A DNA stretch of 13,583 bases from assembly GCA_937877675.1 (NCBI GenBank), contig CALEIS010000115.1:1-13583 (forward strand), read 5' to 3'. The notes beneath the pieces were generated by a model. The model did not search any database and was not told the origin of the DNA. It saw nothing but the letters and a program-made list of their open reading frames with translations. Every line of letters starts with the position of its first letter. Within the stretch, counting starts at the first letter, position 1. Positions 6,048-12,252 of this stretch are shown here, piece after piece. Made by a program: the position numbers and the translations under genes. The stretch comes from an uncultured Clostridia bacterium. Lineage in GTDB: Bacteria > Bacillota > Clostridia > Oscillospirales > Acutalibacteraceae.

Positions 6048-7052
6048 ATGATTACAATGAATCAAAAACTTCGTGATGTCCGTGCAGATAGTGAGGCAAA
6101 GCTTCGACTGGAAAGTTACTCTTCGGTACCTGAAATAAATCGTATTTTGCGATTGATGACTCCTTTTAAATTCAGCACACTTGCAAAAATAATGCCCGGA
6201 AAAGTAATCAAGGATTTAGTTGATTTCTTCAATGGTGCAGACGAGGTAATTCCCGTAAATGACCCAAGAAGTATTCCTTTATGGGAAGAGGAAAAGATTC
6301 CAAATTATGACGGAAAAAGAAAACCATACATAGTACCGTTTTTGTTGGAAAATAAAAAAGCCCCTGCCGTAGTAATCGCACCCGGTGGAGCTTATCTCCA
6401 TGTTTGTATGAAGCACGAGGGTGAAGATATTGCAAAAAGGTTTAACGAACTTGGCTTTCATGCAATTATCGTTTGTTATCGTACATCACCTTGTCGTTAT
6501 CCGTGCCCTCACCTTGACTTTATAAGAGCCATACAGATGGTAAGAAGTAGGGCAGAAGAGTGGGGAGTAATCGAAAATCAGATTATTGCCGTGGGCTTTT
6601 CTGCAGGCGGTCATCTTGTTACAAGTATCAGCGGTGTTCATGATGAATTGAGAGAAATGACAGGTGATTTGTCCCACATTGATGGTAAGCCCAATGGAGT
6701 AATTGGTGGTTATCCGATGATTGACCTTAAATGTAAAGATTTTGGAATTACCAATGATAGAATTTTATTGGGTAAGAATTATAGTAAGGAATTATCAGAT
6801 AAATTGTGTGTACATAATCTTGTGAATGAAAATTATCCACCAATGTTTCTCTTCTCAATGAAATATGACCCCTTGGTGCCACCTGAAACAAATTGTCTTG
6901 TGGCGAAAAAAGTGCTAGAAGAAAAAGGAGTGCCAAACGAAGTGAAAATTTATCGTGGCAATCTTCACGGATTTGCTCTTGCCGACGGACTTGAAGCAGG
7001 ACAATGGGTAAACCAGTCAATAGAATTCTTTAAAAAGAATAATATTATATAA
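6048..7052 (+). CDS. Alpha/beta hydrolase, acetyl-esterase-like
   Basis: The 334-residue protein has an alpha/beta-hydrolase domain from about residue 105 to the end. The oxyanion-hole segment is APGGAY (111-116). The nucleophile elbow GFSAGGH has Ser185, the acid is probably Asp274 in KYDPL, and the base is His307 in HGFAL. The YR-x-P and DFIRAIQMVR pattern between oxyanion hole and nucleophile is typical of small-ester and carbohydrate acetyl esterases. There is no signal peptide, so it acts inside the cell, perhaps on imported acetylated sugars or other small esters. The first 100 residues are not clearly part of the catalytic core and I do not recognise a separate domain there. AAGGAG (6035-6040) overlaps the ylmH stop and fixes this ATG. 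Substrate is unknown. Confidence 0.8.
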   Translation: MITMNQKLRDVRADSEAKLRLESYSSVPEINRILRLMTPFKFSTLAKIMPGKVIKDLVDFFNGADEVIPVNDPRSIPLWEEEKIPNYDGKRKPYIVPFLLENKKAPAVVIAPGGAYLHVCMKHEGEDIAKRFNELGFHAIIVCYRTSPCRYPCPHLDFIRAIQMVRSRAEEWGVIENQIIAVGFSAGGHLVTSISGVHDELREMTGDLSHIDGKPNGVIGGYPMIDLKCKDFGITNDRILLGKNYSKELSDKLCVHNLVNENYPPMFLFSMKYDPLVPPETNCLVAKKVLEEKGVPNEVKIYRGNLHGFALADGLEAGQWVNQSIEFFKKNNII

Positions 7053-7060
7053 AATAAGAA

Positions 7061-7083
7061 AGACCACTCAAAACGAGTGGTCT
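7061..7083. terminator. Bidirectional terminator between converging genes
   Basis: AGACCACTC and GAGTGGTCT form a perfect 9-bp stem with loop AAAAC. On the plus strand AAATTTTT follows; on the minus strand a T-rich TTCTTATTTT follows. It sits between the esterase and ECF gene ends and can serve both. Confidence 0.85.
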
Positions 7084-7089
7084 AAATTT

Positions 7090-7683
7090 TTAATATTTCT
7101 TTTTAGTGAGCATGTTTACTGCCCCTACAACCGATGGCGAAAGTATAATATTTATTATAAGTTCAAAAATAAAATTCATACCTACAAGGCCAACAATCAT
7201 ATAGGTGAAGGTGTTTTTAAAGCCTAATCCGATACCCCATTCTTTAATGGTGTCAAAAAAGAAAAGCCTACATCCTAAGAGAAAAATTCCGGTGTTTGTA
7301 AGAGGTACGAGAATTGCAGAAACAATAACCGCAAAATAAGTGTTAATTTTTTTCAGCAATTCAAATGCAAATCCGCCAACGAAACCTGCGAGTGTACCTT
7401 TAACAATTACTGTTATAATGGTACCAATAGGATTGATTACAAGAAAGGCAGACGCATCTCCTGAAAGAAGCACAATCACACCAAATACAAAACCCAACCA
7501 TGTGCTAACATATTTTCCACCAAGTGCCGCACCGATAACAATAGGGATAAGCACAAGTGAAACGGAAAACGGACCGAATTTGATGGAAGCACCAATGAAT
7601 TGAAGGACTATAACAATAGCAGTAAGAATACTTGCAGTTGCAAGTCTGACCGTTTTGCTACGGTTTAATTTTTTGTTTGACAT
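7090..7683 (-). CDS. ECF transporter S component, probably for pantothenate
   Basis: The 197-residue, very hydrophobic protein shows about six membrane segments. It also has the short basic N-terminus followed by a LATASILTAIVIVLQF-type first helix common in vitamin S components of energy-coupling-factor transporters. S components bind the vitamin and share an EcfA-EcfA'-EcfT module encoded elsewhere; no ATPase or EcfT gene is present here. It is the second gene after coaX in the same direction, 64 bases downstream. This makes pantothenate, the substrate of CoaX, the likely cargo (PanT-like). The start is fixed by AAGGAGG (about 7690-7696, minus). Substrate assignment is by neighbourhood, not by residues. 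Confidence 0.75.
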   Translation of the reverse strand: MSNKKLNRSKTVRLATASILTAIVIVLQFIGASIKFGPFSVSLVLIPIVIGAALGGKYVSTWLGFVFGVIVLLSGDASAFLVINPIGTIITVIVKGTLAGFVGGFAFELLKKINTYFAVIVSAILVPLTNTGIFLLGCRLFFFDTIKEWGIGLGFKNTFTYMIVGLVGMNFIFELIINIILSPSVVGAVNMLTKKKY

Positions 7684-7695
7684 TTATATTCCTCC

Positions 7696-7725
7696 TTGCT
7701 GTTGCTCACTACGGATGCAACGCAA
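7696..7725 (-). repeat. Hairpin abutting the ribosome binding site of the ECF S-component gene
   Basis: On the minus strand TTGCGTTGC and GCAACAGCAA pair over 9 bp with one bulged A and an 11-base loop. The 3' arm runs directly into the AGGAGG ribosome binding site. It may modulate translation of the second gene or protect the mRNA, or be incidental. Confidence 0.35.
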
Positions 7726-7747
7726 ATAATTGATGAATAAATAGTAT

Positions 7748-8512
7748 TTAATTGTTCTTTTCGTAAATTGCTTTAAGTCCCTTTAAAATAAGGTGACGGT
7801 CGTGTGTGATTTCTCTTTTACAAACAGATGATAAAAAGTAAGAAAGACCGCCTGTTGCAATAATTGAAGCAGGTTCACCGAGCTCGTCTGCAAATCTGTC
7901 GAGAATACCGTCAATCATAGCTGCAGTGCCAAGAACAACACCACTCTGCATACTTTCAACTGTATTTGTGCCACAAGCTTTTTTTGGTGGTTCAAGACTG
8001 ATTGTAGGAAGAAGTGAACTTGTGTCAGTAAGTGCTTTAAGAGAAATCTGAACTCCGGGAGCAATCATACATCCACGAAAACCTCTGTTTTTGTCGATAG
8101 CACAGATTTTTGTAGCAGTACCAAGGTCAATTACGAATGCAGGGAGTGGATATTCTGCCACAGCACCAACTGCACCTGCTGCAAGGTCCGCACCAAGTTG
8201 TGCAGGGTTGTCAATTAAGATGTTAAGCCCTGTTTTAACTCCAGGAGATAAAATCAAAGCATCTTTTCCTGTAAGTTTTTTAATGGCATTTTTTACGGAT
8301 TCTGTAATTTCAGGGACAACGGAAGAAATTACAACACCATCGATGTCATTAGAATCAACTTTATGCATTACAAAAATATTAGTGAAATCCATAGCATACT
8401 GGTCGTCGGTTTTTTGCCTTTCAGTCGCAAGTCTTAAACTTACAGTAAGGTCATCACCGTCAAAAAGACCGATGTTTATATTGGTATTTCCTATATCCAT
8501 TGTAAGAAGCAT
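7748..8512 (-). CDS. coaX: Type III pantothenate kinase
   Basis: CoaX phosphorylates pantothenate, the first step of coenzyme A synthesis. The 254-residue product has the type III landmarks of the ASKHA fold. MDIGNTN (5-11) is the phosphate-binding loop, GAD (107-109) carries the catalytic Asp, VIDLGTAT (127-134) and GCMIAPG (147-153) follow, and ATGG lies near the C-terminus. Its length is typical. The ATG at 8512 is chosen over one 21 bases upstream because GAGGTGAT (about 8516-8523, minus) is correctly spaced and homologues begin at MLL. Type III enzymes are known to resist CoA feedback inhibition and to need a monovalent cation. The gene leads a two-gene unit with the ECF S component. Confidence 0.93.
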   Translation of the reverse strand: MLLTMDIGNTNINIGLFDGDDLTVSLRLATERQKTDDQYAMDFTNIFVMHKVDSNDIDGVVISSVVPEITESVKNAIKKLTGKDALILSPGVKTGLNILIDNPAQLGADLAAGAVGAVAEYPLPAFVIDLGTATKICAIDKNRGFRGCMIAPGVQISLKALTDTSSLLPTISLEPPKKACGTNTVESMQSGVVLGTAAMIDGILDRFADELGEPASIIATGGLSYFLSSVCKREITHDRHLILKGLKAIYEKNN

Positions 8513-8540
8513 ATTATCACCTCGCAAAATCAATGAAAAT

Positions 8541-8569
8541 ATTATACTCTAAAACCGTTTGATTATCAA
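8541..8569 (-). promoter_or_regulatory. Promoter of coaX
   Basis: On the minus strand TTGATA (8564-8569), a 17-base spacer and a perfect TATAAT (8541-8546). Initiation is expected near 8534, about 22 bases before the coaX ATG. Confidence 0.7.
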
Positions 8570-8587
8570 GTGGCATTGTGATACAAT
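8559..8587 (+). promoter_or_regulatory. Promoter of the PflX-like radical SAM gene
   Basis: TTGATT (8559-8564), a 17-base spacer and TACAAT (8582-8587). Initiation is expected near 8594. Its -35 shares base 8564 with the -35 of the coaX promoter. Confidence 0.6.
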
Positions 8588-8607
8588 ATGGTCAGGTGGT
8601 GAAACCG

Positions 8608-9486
8608 ATGCTTTGTAATCTTTGTCCAAGAAAATGTAGTGCAGAAAGAACTGAATATGTAGGAAAAGGCTTTTGCAAAATGCCTGAAAATCCTGTCCTT
8701 GCTCGTGCAGATATTCATAGATGGGAAGAACCTTGCATAAGTGGAGAAAATGGCACAGGAGCAATTTTCTTTTCGGGTTGCTCTCTTAAATGTTGTTTCT
8801 GTCAGAATTATCCAATTAGCCACGAAAATAAAGGTGAGATAATTACAACTGAAAGACTTGTTGAAATCATAAAAGAACTTGAAGAAAAGCAAGTTCATAC
8901 CATTGATTTTGTTAATCCCACTCACTTTTCCCATATTATAATTGACGCTTTAAAAATTTATAAACCCAAAGTACCGGTTGTGTATAATAGCTCTGGATAT
9001 GATAGTGTGGAAACTTTAAAGCAAATGGCAGGTCTTATTGATGTTTACTTGCCTGACTTAAAATATTTCAGTAGTGAAAAGTCGCAGAAATACGCTAAAT
9101 GTCCTGATTATTTTGAAAAAGCAAGTAAAGCAATTCTCGAAATGTACCGTCAACAACCAGAAACTATAATTAAAGATGGTATTATTCAAAAAGGACTTAT
9201 TATCCGTCATCTTATTCTTCCTGCCAATGTGGACGAAAGCAAAAACATTCTTTTGTGGGTAAGAGAAAATCTATCCAAGGACACATATATAAGCCTGATG
9301 AGTCAGTACACGCCTTATGGTAACATTAATGAATTTAAAGAGTTAAATCGCAGGCTTACTACGGCAGAATATAACAAGGTTGTGGATTTTTTTCTTGATA
9401 TAGGGCTAGAAAATGGGTTTATGCAGGAAAAATCCTCTGCAAAGACAGATTTTATACCTAACTTTGATGGGACAGGTGTAAAATAA
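8608..9486 (+). CDS. PflX-like radical SAM protein
   Basis: This 292-residue protein belongs to the radical SAM superfamily, in the PflX-type group (COG1313) related to pyruvate formate-lyase activases. The [4Fe-4S] site is CSLKCCFC, with Cys58, Cys62 and Cys65 in the CxxxCxxC spacing. It is preceded by the group-typical WEEPCISG and IFFSG segments. An N-terminal Cys set (Cys3, Cys6, Cys10, Cys23; CNLCPRKC) suggests a second metal or cluster site. LPDLKY and a SQYTP segment follow later. The function of this group is not established, and no glycyl radical enzyme is encoded nearby. Start 8608 is chosen because AGGTGG (8594-8599) is well spaced and the promoter predicts a 5' end near 8594; the longer frame from GTG 8578 would begin inside the promoter. 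Confidence 0.82.
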   Translation: MLCNLCPRKCSAERTEYVGKGFCKMPENPVLARADIHRWEEPCISGENGTGAIFFSGCSLKCCFCQNYPISHENKGEIITTERLVEIIKELEEKQVHTIDFVNPTHFSHIIIDALKIYKPKVPVVYNSSGYDSVETLKQMAGLIDVYLPDLKYFSSEKSQKYAKCPDYFEKASKAILEMYRQQPETIIKDGIIQKGLIIRHLILPANVDESKNILLWVRENLSKDTYISLMSQYTPYGNINEFKELNRRLTTAEYNKVVDFFLDIGLENGFMQEKSSAKTDFIPNFDGTGVK

Positions 9487-9488
9487 TA

Positions 9489-9516
9489 TTGAAATCTTCA
9501 AAAATAATGATATAAT
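9489..9516 (+). promoter_or_regulatory. Promoter of mscL
   Basis: TTGAAA (9489-9494), a 16-base spacer and a perfect TATAAT (9511-9516), starting three bases after the upstream stop codon. No terminator separates the radical SAM gene from mscL, so some read-through from upstream is likely too. Confidence 0.6.
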
Positions 9517-9552
9517 TATTACATAAATTTTTAAGAAAGAAGGATATTAAAA

Positions 9553-10011
9553 ATGAAAGGATTTTTCAAAGAATTCAAAGAATTTGCTATGCGTGGTAAC
9601 GTAATTGACCTTGCAGTCGGCGTTATTATCGGTGGTGCATTCCAGAAAATCATCAACTCACTTGTAAACGATATGATTATGCCTCTTATCGGTCTTGCAT
9701 TAAAGGGTACAGACTTTGCAGCAAAGTTTATTGCTCTTGATGGTGGCGAATATGCAACTATTGAAGAAGCAACAGCAGCAGGTGCAGCAATTCTTACATA
9801 TGGTAACTTTATTGCTGTTATTCTTGACTTCCTTATTGTTGCTTTCGTTATTTTCTGCATGGTTAAGATTATCAACAAAGTTAGAGCAAAGACAGCAAAA
9901 GAAGAGCCAGTTGTGGAAGCAGCTCCAACAACAAAGGTTTGTCCATTCTGTAAGAGTGAAATCGCTATTGATGCAACAAAGTGCTGCCACTGTACATCTG
10001 ATGTTGAATAA
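9553..10011 (+). CDS. mscL: Large-conductance mechanosensitive channel MscL with C-terminal zinc ribbon
   Basis: MscL opens under membrane tension and releases solutes during hypo-osmotic shock. The 152-residue product starts with the amphipathic FFKEFKEFAMRGNVIDLAVG stretch and has TM1 at about 14-42. The periplasmic-type loop is about 45-82 and TM2 about 84-108, followed by a charged linker. The family core ends near there. The last 25 residues add CPFC (130-133) and CCHC (144-147), a likely zinc ribbon at the cytoplasmic end of each subunit, where other MscL proteins have a helical bundle. Such tails occur in clostridial MscL proteins. AGAAGGA (about 9538-9544) supports this start. The stop codon overlaps the ribosome binding site of proC, so the two genes are probably co-translated. 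Confidence 0.93.
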   Translation: MKGFFKEFKEFAMRGNVIDLAVGVIIGGAFQKIINSLVNDMIMPLIGLALKGTDFAAKFIALDGGEYATIEEATAAGAAILTYGNFIAVILDFLIVAFVIFCMVKIINKVRAKTAKEEPVVEAAPTTKVCPFCKSEIAIDATKCCHCTSDVE

Positions 10012-10020
10012 GGTGACCTT

Positions 10021-10824
10021 ATGAGCTTTAAATTAGGCTTTATCGGTTGTGGAAATATGGCAACTGCCATAATGAATGGCGCTGTAAAATCAGGTTTTCT
10101 TAATGGTGAGGACATCTGTGTTTATGATGTTGATACTCAAAAGGCAAACCACCTTAACGAAAATTTAGGTGTTAATGTATTGTCATCAGCAAGTGATGTT
10201 GCCGAAAACTCATATGCAGTTGTTTTAGCAGTTAAACCACAGGTTTTCCCTGTTGTTTTGCCTCAGATTAAAGATGCTGTGGCAAAAAATGATACTGCAA
10301 TAATCTCAATCGGTGCTGGTAAAACTCTTAATTACATTATTTCTTTTCTTGAGGATTTTACACCTGTTGTCCGTGTTATGCCTAATATAAACGCAAAAGT
10401 TGGTGCATCTATGAGTGCTGTTTGCGGTAATGAAAATGTTGATGATGAATTGATGGAGTTTGTAAAAGAACTTTGCAAATCATTTGGTGATGTTATTGCT
10501 CTTCCCGAAAGTCAATTTTCAATATTCGGTGTAATCGCAGGTTGCTCTCCTGCCTATGCTTTTATGTTCATTGACTCAATGGCTCGTGGTGCAGTCCTTA
10601 ACGGAATGAGCAGAGAACAGGCACTTAAAATTTCTGCACAAGCTGTTTTGGGTAGTGCTAAAATGATGCTCGAAAGTAACGAGAATCCATGGGCACTTAT
10701 TAACTCTGTTTGCTCGCCTGGTGGTACAACTATTGAAGGTATAGCAACTTTGCAGAATGAAAAGTTTGATACAGCGGTTATGGATGCGGTACAAGCTTCT
10801 TTTGAAAAGGATAAAAGACTTTAA
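10021..10824 (+). CDS. proC: Pyrroline-5-carboxylate reductase
   Basis: ProC reduces pyrroline-5-carboxylate to proline with NAD(P)H, the last step of proline synthesis. The 267-residue product has the N-terminal Rossmann fold with GCGNM (9-13). AVKPQV and VVRVMPN segments follow, then the C-terminal helical dimerisation domain with the PGGTTIEG signature starting near residue 233. Length matches the family (about 265-275). The ribosome binding site AAGGTGA (10010-10016) overlaps the mscL stop. proB and proA are not in the window. Association with mscL gives an osmotic theme, since proline is a compatible solute. Confidence in the enzyme is high; the osmotic link is inference. Confidence 0.95.
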   Translation: MSFKLGFIGCGNMATAIMNGAVKSGFLNGEDICVYDVDTQKANHLNENLGVNVLSSASDVAENSYAVVLAVKPQVFPVVLPQIKDAVAKNDTAIISIGAGKTLNYIISFLEDFTPVVRVMPNINAKVGASMSAVCGNENVDDELMEFVKELCKSFGDVIALPESQFSIFGVIAGCSPAYAFMFIDSMARGAVLNGMSREQALKISAQAVLGSAKMMLESNENPWALINSVCSPGGTTIEGIATLQNEKFDTAVMDAVQASFEKDKRL

Positions 10825-10839
10825 GGTCGGGTGAAAATT

Positions 10840-11181
10840 ATGCCATATATTGATATAACTACAAATGTGACATTGAACGATGAACAACTTGATAATATAA
10901 AACACCTTTGTGGACGAGCAATTTCACTTATTCCGGGGAAAAGTGAACAGTATCTCATGGTGAAAATTGCAGATGAATCTAATCTTTGGTTTCAAGGTGA
11001 TGATTCTGCGGCTGCAATGGTGGAAATTAGCCTTTTTGGTAAAGCATCAATGGAAAGTTGTGAATCTCTCACAAAGGAAATCTGTGGCATTTTAGAGCGT
11101 GAAGCGGATATACCACCTCAAAGGACTTATGTAAAGTATCAGTTTATTGACAACTGGGGTTTTAATAAGTTCATGTTTTAA
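10840..11181 (+). CDS. MIF/phenylpyruvate-tautomerase family protein
   Basis: The 113-residue product resembles macrophage migration inhibitory factor (114 residues). It begins MPYIDITTNV, so removal of Met exposes the catalytic N-terminal Pro2. GKSEQYLMVKI holds Lys34, the counterpart of the active-site Lys. RTYVKY and DNWGFN near the end match the region of the active-site Tyr. The CxxC of mammalian MIF is absent (AMVE at that place), and the Asn near the pocket of human MIF seems replaced by Lys. Members tautomerise phenylpyruvate-like keto acids. The ATG at 10840 is preferred over GTG at 10831 because Pro must follow the initiator Met and GGGTGA (10829-10834) is well spaced. It is last in the mscL-proC cluster and directly precedes a terminator. 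Its cellular role is unknown. Confidence 0.85.
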   Translation: MPYIDITTNVTLNDEQLDNIKHLCGRAISLIPGKSEQYLMVKIADESNLWFQGDDSAAAMVEISLFGKASMESCESLTKEICGILEREADIPPQRTYVKYQFIDNWGFNKFMF

Positions 11182-11192
11182 GCAAAAAAGAA

Positions 11193-11214
11193 ACGGACTA
11201 CTTTTGTAGTCCGT
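11193..11214. terminator. Bidirectional terminator between the tautomerase gene and cysK
   Basis: ACGGACTAC and GTAGTCCGT form a perfect 9-bp stem with loop TTTT. ATTTTTTA follows on the plus strand and TTTCTTTTTTG on the minus strand, so both converging units can end here. Confidence 0.88.
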
Positions 11215-11219
11215 ATTTT

Positions 11220-12140
11220 TTATTCAAATAATTGTGTGGACAGATATCTGTCGCCTAAATCGGGAAGGAGAACAACTATTGTCTTTCCTTCCTCTTTTTT
11301 TGCCTTTTCAATGGCAACATGGAGTGCTGCACCTGATGAAATGCCAACAAGTACACCTTCGCTTTTTGCAAGAAGTCGGGATGCAGAGTACGCTTCATCT
11401 CCAGTTACCATTACAACTTCATCAAGTATATTGGTGTTTAAAATTTCAGGTATAAATCCTGCACCAATTCCCTGTAATGGGTGCGCTCCTGCTTTGCCAC
11501 CTGAAAGGATAGGGGAGTCAGAAGGCTCAATGCCTATAATTTTAATGCTAGAGTTTTTGCTTTTAAGGAATTCGCCAGTTCCTGTGATGGTGCCACCAGT
11601 ACCAACACCTGCAACAAAAAAGTCAACTGTACCTTCAGTATCTTCCCAAATTTCAGGGCCTGTTGTTTCAAAATGTGCTTTTGGGTTGGAAGGATTAGTA
11701 AACTGTCCTGCAATAATACTGTCTGGTATTTCACGAGCAAGTTCTTCGGCTTTTTCGATTGCACCATTCATACCCTTGCTACCATTTGTAAGAACTAATT
11801 CTGCACCATAAGCGGCGATTAGTTTTCTTCGTTCAACAGACATTGTTTCAGGCATGGTGATAATGAGTTTATAACCCTTTGATGCAGCCACACTAGCAAG
11901 ACCGATACCTGTATTTCCGCTTGTTGGCTCAATAATAACAGAGCCTTTTTTGAGAAGTCCTTGTTTTTCGGCATCTTCAATCATTTGGAGTGCAACTCTG
12001 TCTTTAACACTACCTGCGGGATTAAAGTATTCAAGTTTAGCGAGTATTTTGCTTTTAAGTCCAAGTTTTTTTTCAATGTTAGTAAGTTCTAAAAGAGGAG
12101 TTTTACCGACTAACTCTGATACACTTTTATAAACATTCAT
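11220..12140 (-). CDS. cysK: Cysteine synthase A (O-acetylserine sulfhydrylase)
   Basis: CysK makes cysteine from O-acetylserine and sulfide using pyridoxal phosphate. The 306-residue product carries NPAGSVKDR with the PLP Lys46, PTSGNTG (72-78) that binds substrate carboxylate, the phosphate-cup GTGGTITG and the GIGAGFIP loop. SGAALH near the end is also typical. Length is normal for CysK. The ATG at 12140 is chosen because the GGAGGT ribosome binding site (about 12149-12154, minus) overlaps the longer in-frame ATG at 12155. No cysE or regulator gene is next to it. It has its own promoter; no T-box or SAM riboswitch fits in the short leader. CysK versus the related CysM or cystathionine beta-synthase subgroup is likely but not proven. 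Confidence 0.92.
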   Translation of the reverse strand: MNVYKSVSELVGKTPLLELTNIEKKLGLKSKILAKLEYFNPAGSVKDRVALQMIEDAEKQGLLKKGSVIIEPTSGNTGIGLASVAASKGYKLIITMPETMSVERRKLIAAYGAELVLTNGSKGMNGAIEKAEELAREIPDSIIAGQFTNPSNPKAHFETTGPEIWEDTEGTVDFFVAGVGTGGTITGTGEFLKSKNSSIKIIGIEPSDSPILSGGKAGAHPLQGIGAGFIPEILNTNILDEVVMVTGDEAYSASRLLAKSEGVLVGISSGAALHVAIEKAKKEEGKTIVVLLPDLGDRYLSTQLFE

Positions 12141-12169
12141 TTTAGTTACCTCCATTAATTCCTGAACTT

Positions 12170-12198
12170 ATTATATAATAATATATTATATTTTTCAA
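12170..12198 (-). promoter_or_regulatory. Promoter of cysK
   Basis: On the minus strand TTGAAA (12193-12198), a 17-base AT-only spacer and a perfect TATAAT (12170-12175). It starts inside the T-run of the permease terminator. The leader is short, about 20-25 bases. Confidence 0.7.
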
Positions 12199-12233
12199 GA
12201 AAAACAGCCTGTAAGGTTTTACCTCACAGGCTG
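12197..12233 (-). terminator. Terminator of the amino acid permease gene
   Basis: On the minus strand CAGCCTGTGAGGT and ACCTTACAGGCTG form a 13-bp stem with one G-U pair and an AAA loop (12205-12233), followed by TTTTTCTT. It lies 20 bases past the permease stop. Confidence 0.9.
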
Positions 12234-12252
12234 AAAATATTGTAATCAAGTT

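Noticed and set aside
8513..8533. Upstream ATG for coaX
   Set aside because: The seven extra codons contain the GAGGTGAT ribosome binding site of the internal ATG, and type III kinases begin at the MLL segment.
8578..8607. GTG start that would lengthen the radical SAM protein by 10 residues
   Set aside because: The extension would begin upstream of the predicted -10 box and end after the ribosome binding site that serves the ATG at 8608.
9531..10115. 194-codon minus-strand frame over mscL and proC
   Set aside because: It covers conserved coding sequence on the opposite strand and arises from codon bias; no family resemblance.
11236..11811. 191-codon plus-strand frame over cysK
   Set aside because: Antisense shadow of a complete, well-conserved cysK with its own promoter and ribosome binding site.
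12141..12155. Upstream ATG for cysK
   Set aside because: That ATG overlaps the GGAGGT ribosome binding site of the next ATG, so it cannot be the served start.
12141..12170. Riboswitch or T-box in the cysK leader
   Set aside because: The leader from the predicted transcription start is only about 20-25 bases, too short for any known sulfur-related RNA switch.
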